The translations under genes and the position numbers were made by a program. A stretch of 32,296 nt of DNA, taken from positions 1 to 32,296 of IMG/VR virus record IMGVR_UViG_3300042541_000778, one strand, 5' to 3'. Under the pieces are notes generated by a model. It had not been told where the DNA came from. It ran no database searches and was given only the letters and a program-made list of their open reading frames with translations. How positions within the stretch are numbered: position 1 is the stretch's first letter; each line of letters opens with the position of its first letter. The stretch is from a virus. Positions 27,123 through 32,296 of the stretch are shown here, piece by piece.

Positions 27123-27605
27123 TTAATCAATTTTTTCAAAAACAATATTTAAAATTATTTGATTTTTTTTGGAATTATTAATAGGAATTCTTCTATAAAT
27201 ATTTGCAGGTAAAATAAATAAATCACCTTCAATTGCCTCTGGTTTATATTCTCCAATTTTTAAATTATTATCAGCAAAGCACAAAGTTTTTTGTATTTCC
27301 GGATCAAATTTTAAAAAATAAATAGCATTATAAATATTAGTATTTTCTTGCTCATTATATGGTAATTCTGTATTAATAAACGCACATAATTCTTTTTCTG
27401 GTTTAATAACATTTCCCCAATTAGCTGTAATATTAATATTATTTGGTAAAATATCTTTTATGTATTTTAATAATATTTGATTATCAAAAGGAAAAATTGA
27501 ATCGCAGCATTCACAAAATTTTGTATCTAAATCATCATTACCAAAAATTTCTTTTTGAATAATTTGACTTAATCCTATTTGAGTAATTTTTATTAAATTT
27601 TGCAT
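27123..27605 (-). CDS. Double-stranded beta-helix-like protein between the fibre genes
   Basis: 160 residues. The second half (TNIYNAIYFLKFDPEIQKTLCFADNNLKIGEYKPEAIEGDLFILPANIYRRIPINNSKKNQIILNIVFEK) has the strand order and the G-D-L-F-I-L-P...R..P.N.S...RI.....F-like end seen in 2-oxoglutarate/Fe(II) oxygenase and cupin folds. The iron-binding H-x-D...H set is not visible: Tyr/Asn and Arg occupy those places. It may be a degenerate, non-enzymatic member that helps fibre assembly. Its codons are strongly AT-biased even for this genome. The fold call is by eye. Confidence 0.6.
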   Translation of the reverse strand: MQNLIKITQIGLSQIIQKEIFGNDDLDTKFCECCDSIFPFDNQILLKYIKDILPNNINITANWGNVIKPEKELCAFINTELPYNEQENTNIYNAIYFLKFDPEIQKTLCFADNNLKIGEYKPEAIEGDLFILPANIYRRIPINNSKKNQIILNIVFEKID

Positions 27606-27622
27606 TTATATATTAATTTTAT

Positions 27623-30600
27623 TTACCATCTAATCCATGTTTCCCATGTGCTTACGGTTCTATTTCCATAAACAGGTGATCCTGTTTGACCTGTTCCCCA
27701 AACCATTGCATTTGGAAAAGTTCCACATCCGGCACCATCATAACCTCCACCAACAGCCCCTGGCGCATCACCCCAATTACATACTAATTGACCTGTGGTA
27801 TAAATTCCATGGCCACCTCCGTTTCCAAAATATACTCTATAACCTACATGATCCCCACTTGTTGTTACCTCTGTAGCTGTTCTTGTATTAAAATATCTAT
27901 AACTACCATCATTCCATCCTGCTGTAGCTTGAAATGCTGTATCACTTCTTTGTATAAGCATTTCTACTAAAGGTAAATTTACGTTAATTAAATTTACTGT
28001 GGCTGTACCACCATAAGGTGATGAAAATACCCTAACCCACCCATTACCTCTATATTCTCTATAATACATTTGATAAACACCCAATGATAATGGCGCTGCA
28101 AAATAATACATTCCTTCCGGTGGATTTCTTGATGCAAATAATTTTAAATTGACAATTGGATCTGACAATGTTAGTCCTGTTGGTTCATTATCTACGATAT
28201 TCCATGTTGAATTATTATAAAATTCTAATTTATTAAATGTAGAATTTATCCTGATCATTCCGGCTGCTAATGTTGCATTTCTTTGCGCTGTTGTACCTAC
28301 AGGAATAATTATAGATGATGTTCCCAAAACATGGAAAATAGATTGAGGACTTGTTGTATTTATACCCACATTTCCACTTGAATCTATACGCATTCTTTCT
28401 GTATAAATTGATGCACCTCCACTTCTAAAAATAATTCCACCATTTGTGGTATTTGTATAACCTCCATTAACGTATAAATTAGAATCTCCAACTCCCCCTC
28501 CTTCAATTCCCATATTAGTTCCTTCAGAATATAAACCATTTAAACTAATTATATTATATGTGCTACCACTTGTAGAGTTATTAAAAAATGCAATTTGATT
28601 TGAACCTCCGGTATTTACAGAAAATTTACCTGTAGGTACAATAGTAGAAATTCCAATATTAGTTCCATTATCAAAAATTAAACTATTGCTAACGGTATTT
28701 GTTCCTGTCCATTTAGTTAAAAAATTGGCAGTACCGGTACCTGTAATTCCTGATGTAAATGTCGCTGTGTAATTAACCACATCCACAATATCATTTAAAA
28801 CTGCACCGGTTCCTAAAACTACTGTGCTTGAATTTGTTGCCGTAAAATCCACTGTGCTTAACCTTGCACCGTTTATAAATACATCTATTAATCCAACCGT
28901 ATATCCACCAATTATGGTAAATGTAGTCTGTCCAGATGTCGCAGTGAATGTGCTTACATTTCTTACAGCTGATGCACCGGCACTATAATTAGGTACATTT
29001 AAGGTAGATCCTACCAATGTTGCCGGCCCACTTGTTCCTGTTGTAGTTAATGTAGATATTCCTGCTGCAATTGTCCATGATCGATCAGCTGTCAAATCAT
29101 AAGCTGTTCCATTAATTGTTAAAGTTCTGGCATTTGTTACAGGTGTAAACCCTAATGCTGTTGTAACATTTAAACTCGTTAATAATAATGTGCCACCTAA
29201 TGTCAATGATCCGGTGGTAGTTACTGTGCCTGTCAATGTCAAACCACTAACTGTGCCTGCGCCACTTACACTTGTAACAGTTCCATTTGTATTGGATTTA
29301 TTATTAAATGTTGTCCAATCTGTGCTACTTAAATAGCCATTTGTGGATCCAGATGCTTGGCTAATAGATATTACATTACTTGTAATGCTTAATGGCGCTG
29401 TGGCGCTTGTAATCCTATTGGTATATGCTGTATCCCATGTGGCAGCGCTTGCAGTTGTAGGTATTAAATATCCTGCTGTTAAACTAAAAACACCTGTTGT
29501 ATTGGTATAAGTTAAACCGGTGGCGCTTGATGATAATGATGTTAATGAAATAAAACTACTTGGATTGCTTGCCAAATAATAAGTATTACTATCCACCGAT
29601 CCATCAGCTTTTAAAAACTCTGTTGCTATGCCACCGGTTTTCTTTAATGATGTTGCAATAATAGATCCGTTTACTTGGACTGTGTTAACATTATCGTTTA
29701 TATTTGTTCCAAATAACCATTTACCATCACTTGCTATTCTGGCGCTTTCAATGTCATCGGCCCTAAATATTACCGGATGTGGTGTTTCTGATCCTATATT
29801 AACTCCGGAATTTAAGGTACTAAATACCCCTTTGATTGAATTATCTGCATGGGTAATACCAATTAATGCAGCTGCTGAAATACCCTGTACAATAAAGTTT
29901 GTGGCACCGGCATAATATGCAGGCAATTGACCTATAAAACTATCCCCAACCGAATCAATCCCACCCTTTGCTGTTGCTGATCCATCAGTATAAAATTTTA
30001 TGCCTTGGCCTGCTCTTGTAGCTACGATTGCTGCATCAGATGTGGTATTTGCTTGCCATGCACCCGAAATACCAAAAATGGCCGTTTCTGTGCCGTTCTG
30101 CCTTGCGCTAAATGATCCACCACCTGTTGCGCCTGTATTATCAATAATGATTTTTCCGTATGCTGTAGAATCTTTTGCATGGATCATGCTTGATGGCGCT
30201 GTTAATCCCACACCTAAATAACCCAATGCTGATAATCTTGCTTTTTCTGTAGAATTTGCAAAAAATGTTATATAATCATTTAAAACACCTGTGCCAAATC
30301 TTAACTCACCTGTTACATCATAACGAAATAATATTTGGTATAAACCTAAATGTATTCCCCAATTATCATCTACAGTTAAATTGCCACCAACAACAGTTAA
30401 TTTGCTATTTACTGAATAATATGAACCATCATCATTAATAAAAACTTGACTACCATCATCATAAATAATTGAATTTGTAATACTGTTTACGGTATCAAAT
30501 TTAGGCACATAATTAATATCGCCTAAACCACTTATGCCACCGGCATTTGTTATAGCAGTTGAAAGATTAATATTTCGCCATACCAAATCATCCTCATACC

Positions 30601-31678
30601 ATTGTAAAATGTCTTCATCTGTACGGGTTATAACCTGCACATCATGTAGTTCCTCTATTTCGTAGCCATTATCTACCTTTACATAGATTTTACCATTATT
30701 TGCATGAGCATAAACCACAAAACCCATAATCACCGTATGATCTGGCGCTAATGGTTTTACATTTGTAATCTGTCCTGCAACTGTAGGTGATAAATAAAGT
30801 ATATCCCCATCGGCCCATGTTTCACCTTGCAGATCACCTGTGGTATCAATTTTATTAACTAATCCGGATGTTGTTATAAAACCTTCCTGATTGTTATTTA
30901 TATCCTCTGTAACTAAACCTAATGTGCCTGCTGATGTTGCATCTGTAACAGCTAATGCCAAATCTACTTTTAATCTTTGGCCTTGCGCCCCACTAATGTA
31001 AACAGCTTGATAATTTTCCTCTAATAAATTGCCACCTGTTTTATTTACTATTCTTGTAACTAATTCTTGGCCAACTTGTAATGTTACATTGCCACCTTTT
31101 AATCTTAAATCAGCTGTGCCATCTGTGTTATTCCACGACATGGTGCCGGCTGTTACCGGAATTGCTGAATTTGTCGTATTAAATTGTACAAAATCAGAAA
31201 TTAAACCATAGGTGCCTAAATTTAAATTTTGTGTGGCCCCTGTGTATGGCACATAACCTCCACCTCCACCACCACCATTAACAATGTTCCACCATATTTT
31301 ATCTATAGCAGTTAAAATAGTATCGCTTGCTGTTACTGTTCCTGCTGTTGCAACAAATCCTGTTAATGTGGTGTTTAAAACTCTGGCTGTTGTAAAATAT
31401 AATCGTGATCCCTCGGCTATTGCTGATGTGGTAGTGCCTGTAGGTAAATAGGTATTCGTGTCTAATGATCCATCACCTTTTAAAAATTGTGATGAATTAC
31501 CACCGGTTACCTTAAATTGTGCTGCTCTTAAAAATCCATTTTGATCAATAAATACATTTGATCCACCACCAAAACCATCTGAAATCTGCTTTTCACTTGC
31601 CGTTAATATATCATTATCTATTAATTTTAATAGCGCTTTGTAGGTATCTGCAACAAGTTTACCGGTTAATGTAGCCAT
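27623..31678 (-). CDS. Large tail fibre protein
   Basis: 1351 residues, the largest protein in the window. An N-terminal segment (LTGKLVADTYKALLKLIDNDILTASEKQISDGFGGGSNVFI) probably attaches it to the tail. Two FLK(G/A)DGS(L/V)D(T/S)NTY modules occur near residues 71 and 693, and NY(V)PKF/NFLTKWT...NS(I/L)I(Y/F)D(D/N)G modules near 391 and 985, separated by Thr/Ser/Gly-rich strands. The last about 185 residues are a distinct Gly/Tyr/Trp-rich domain (MYYREYRGNGWVRVFSS ... GHGIYTTGQLVCNW, Cys-containing, ending STWETWIRW) likely to bind the receptor; a fibrinogen- or lectin-like fold is possible. It begins 29 bases after the u-spanin stop. Confidence 0.88.
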   Translation of the reverse strand: MATLTGKLVADTYKALLKLIDNDILTASEKQISDGFGGGSNVFIDQNGFLRAAQFKVTGGNSSQFLKGDGSLDTNTYLPTGTTTSAIAEGSRLYFTTARVLNTTLTGFVATAGTVTASDTILTAIDKIWWNIVNGGGGGGGYVPYTGATQNLNLGTYGLISDFVQFNTTNSAIPVTAGTMSWNNTDGTADLRLKGGNVTLQVGQELVTRIVNKTGGNLLEENYQAVYISGAQGQRLKVDLALAVTDATSAGTLGLVTEDINNNQEGFITTSGLVNKIDTTGDLQGETWADGDILYLSPTVAGQITNVKPLAPDHTVIMGFVVYAHANNGKIYVKVDNGYEIEELHDVQVITRTDEDILQWYEDDLVWRNINLSTAITNAGGISGLGDINYVPKFDTVNSITNSIIYDDGSQVFINDDGSYYSVNSKLTVVGGNLTVDDNWGIHLGLYQILFRYDVTGELRFGTGVLNDYITFFANSTEKARLSALGYLGVGLTAPSSMIHAKDSTAYGKIIIDNTGATGGGSFSARQNGTETAIFGISGAWQANTTSDAAIVATRAGQGIKFYTDGSATAKGGIDSVGDSFIGQLPAYYAGATNFIVQGISAAALIGITHADNSIKGVFSTLNSGVNIGSETPHPVIFRADDIESARIASDGKWLFGTNINDNVNTVQVNGSIIATSLKKTGGIATEFLKADGSVDSNTYYLASNPSSFISLTSLSSSATGLTYTNTTGVFSLTAGYLIPTTASAATWDTAYTNRITSATAPLSITSNVISISQASGSTNGYLSSTDWTTFNNKSNTNGTVTSVSGAGTVSGLTLTGTVTTTGSLTLGGTLLLTSLNVTTALGFTPVTNARTLTINGTAYDLTADRSWTIAAGISTLTTTGTSGPATLVGSTLNVPNYSAGASAVRNVSTFTATSGQTTFTIIGGYTVGLIDVFINGARLSTVDFTATNSSTVVLGTGAVLNDIVDVVNYTATFTSGITGTGTANFLTKWTGTNTVSNSLIFDNGTNIGISTIVPTGKFSVNTGGSNQIAFFNNSTSGSTYNIISLNGLYSEGTNMGIEGGGVGDSNLYVNGGYTNTTNGGIIFRSGGASIYTERMRIDSSGNVGINTTSPQSIFHVLGTSSIIIPVGTTAQRNATLAAGMIRINSTFNKLEFYNNSTWNIVDNEPTGLTLSDPIVNLKLFASRNPPEGMYYFAAPLSLGVYQMYYREYRGNGWVRVFSSPYGGTATVNLINVNLPLVEMLIQRSDTAFQATAGWNDGSYRYFNTRTATEVTTSGDHVGYRVYFGNGGGHGIYTTGQLVCNWGDAPGAVGGGYDGAGCGTFPNAMVWGTGQTGSPVYGNRTVSTWETWIRW

Positions 31679-31706
31679 TTAATATTGCCTTTATATTTCG
31701 TGCAAT

Positions 31707-32147
31707 TTAGGCAAAAAATCGTTTAAAAATTTGTTGGCCGATTGCTAACAATATGAGGATAATTAATATCTGATTTATTAATGTTTGAATCCACCCTATT
31801 TTTTTGGTTTCGGATTCCCTGTAAATAGTCTTTGTTATGTATCTGTATTCGATCCTATATTCATTGCTATTTAAATAAGGATAATAATTAATAGTTGCCT
31901 TTAGCTTGCCTTTTACACCACTTATAATCACTTCACCTTGCTGACCTTTTATCCTCTCTCTAAATGGCTTTAAAATGCCATTAGAATCGCATGGATTTGT
32001 GATCAATATGGTATCTTTTAATTCTTTGTATTCTGTGATTATTTTAGTGATCACTACAGAATCTTTTTGATCTGTAATTACAGGTAATTGCTTGACTGAT
32101 CTACACGAAAAACTAAAAATGATTAGTAAAAATGCAAGATATTTCAT
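31707..32147 (-). CDS. Lipoprotein with C-terminal membrane helix, putative u-spanin
   Basis: 146 residues. It begins MKYLAFLLIIFSFSC: a short signal peptide with a lipobox-like end and lipidated C15. A soluble, beta- and charge-rich middle follows, then a membrane helix at about residues 117-138 (IGWIQTLINQILIILILLAI) and a basic end. An outer-membrane lipoprotein anchor plus an inner-membrane C-terminal helix in one chain is the layout of unimolecular spanins (phage T1 gp11 type), which fuse the two membranes in the last step of lysis. It overlaps the endolysin stop by four bases (ATGA), completing a holin-endolysin-spanin cassette. Confidence 0.82.
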   Translation of the reverse strand: MKYLAFLLIIFSFSCRSVKQLPVITDQKDSVVITKIITEYKELKDTILITNPCDSNGILKPFRERIKGQQGEVIISGVKGKLKATINYYPYLNSNEYRIEYRYITKTIYRESETKKIGWIQTLINQILIILILLAIGQQIFKRFFA

Positions 32148-32296
32148 GATTGAAAATATAGTTTAGCTTCGGCCATTCTTCTAATGGTTAATCCGGTTAA
32201 TGTTTTGCCCCCAGATTTATTCCATTTCAAAAATTCATCTTTGATTGTTAGATCATTTGGATCCTTATTTACTTTTTTTAATAATGTAGATCCTTT
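32144..32296 (-). CDS. Endolysin, T4-type lysozyme (GH24), C-terminal 50 codons
   Basis: Open from the right edge to TGA at 32146-32144, reading KGSTLLKKVNKDPNDLTIKD, then EFLKWNKSGGKTLTGLTIRRMAEAKLYFQS. The STLL..., EF..WN..GG....GLT.RR..E..L... pattern is the C-terminal signature of phage lysozymes. It continues in phase from the piece at 309-1, whose last residues are NVGPNNLK, to give NVGPNNLKKGSTLL. Split only because the circular map was opened here. Confidence 0.9.
   Translation of the reverse strand, partial: KGSTLLKKVNKDPNDLTIKDEFLKWNKSGGKTLTGLTIRRMAEAKLYFQS

Noticed and set aside
25774-31678. Repeats in fibre genes as a CRISPR or satellite array
   Set aside because: The repeats are imperfect, irregularly spaced and in frame with protein modules, so they are coding repeats.
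1-32296. Integrase, excisionase, cI/Cro-type repressor or att site
   Set aside because: No protein in any frame shows a recombinase catalytic pattern or a repressor-peptidase layout, and there is no divergent promoter pair; absence is based on reading by eye only.

Overview
The window reads as one complete, arbitrarily opened circular map of a tailed (siphovirus-type) phage of about 32.3 kb, probably infecting a member of the Bacteroidota. The main clue to completeness is that the left edge cuts a T4-type lysozyme gene after codon 103 and the right edge holds the last 50 codons of the same protein, in phase. Every credible gene is on the minus strand, so transcription runs from high to low coordinates. 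The host guess rests on low GC, the lack of Shine-Dalgarno sequences, TAnnTTTG-type -7 boxes, A-rich leaders before start codons, and a Bacteroidota-style lipoprotein signal. No integrase, excisionase, repressor, tRNA, CRISPR array or insertion sequence was found, so a virulent lifestyle is the simplest reading, although the MuF-metallopeptidase fusion is of a kind known mainly from temperate phages.

Layout in transcription order, starting at the early end: (1) 18592-17594, a metallophosphoesterase gene with its own promoter and terminators. (2) 17403-15034, an orphan early gene behind the best promoter in the window, several small proteins, a Sak3-like single-strand annealing protein, and an SSB-like protein with a DDDLPF tail. 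(3) 14994-12196, small proteins, then a winged-helix replication initiator behind a structured leader, and its unknown partner. (4) 12195-11968, the longest gene-free stretch (228 bp), with direct repeats of 32-bp period and interlocked inverted repeats: a candidate origin or control locus. (5) 11967-9653, tiny membrane proteins, a VRR-NUC nuclease, a DUF3310 protein and a ParB-like protein. (6) 9656-602, the packaging and head module: TerS, TerL, portal, MuF-metallopeptidase fusion, Cys-rich small protein, protease, HK97-type capsid, two small paralogues, connector, head closure, gp10-like and tail completion. (7) 599-306, then 309-1 joined to 32296-32144, then 32147-31707: holin-like protein, endolysin and u-spanin. 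(8) 31678-25774, two fibre genes with a double-stranded beta-helix-like protein between them. (9) 25720-18775, tail module: two small proteins, two tail-tube paralogues, frameshifted tail-assembly chaperones, tape measure and tail hub, ending in terminator hairpins.

The gene order is unusual because lysis and fibre genes separate the head-completion genes from the tail-tube genes. Genes are packed with ATGA or TAATG overlaps. Five very small proteins, 32 to 47 residues, are annotated here, largely because they complete these overlap chains. No polymerase or helicase is encoded, so replication should depend on host enzymes recruited by the initiator.

The most interesting items are the MuF capsid protein ending in a HEFAH metallopeptidase domain, a pseudoknot or attenuator-like leader in front of the replication initiator, the repeat-rich 228-bp locus, and a textbook A_AAA_AAC slippery site in the tail chaperone gene. 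Apart from that 228-bp locus, gene-free stretches are under 200 bp.
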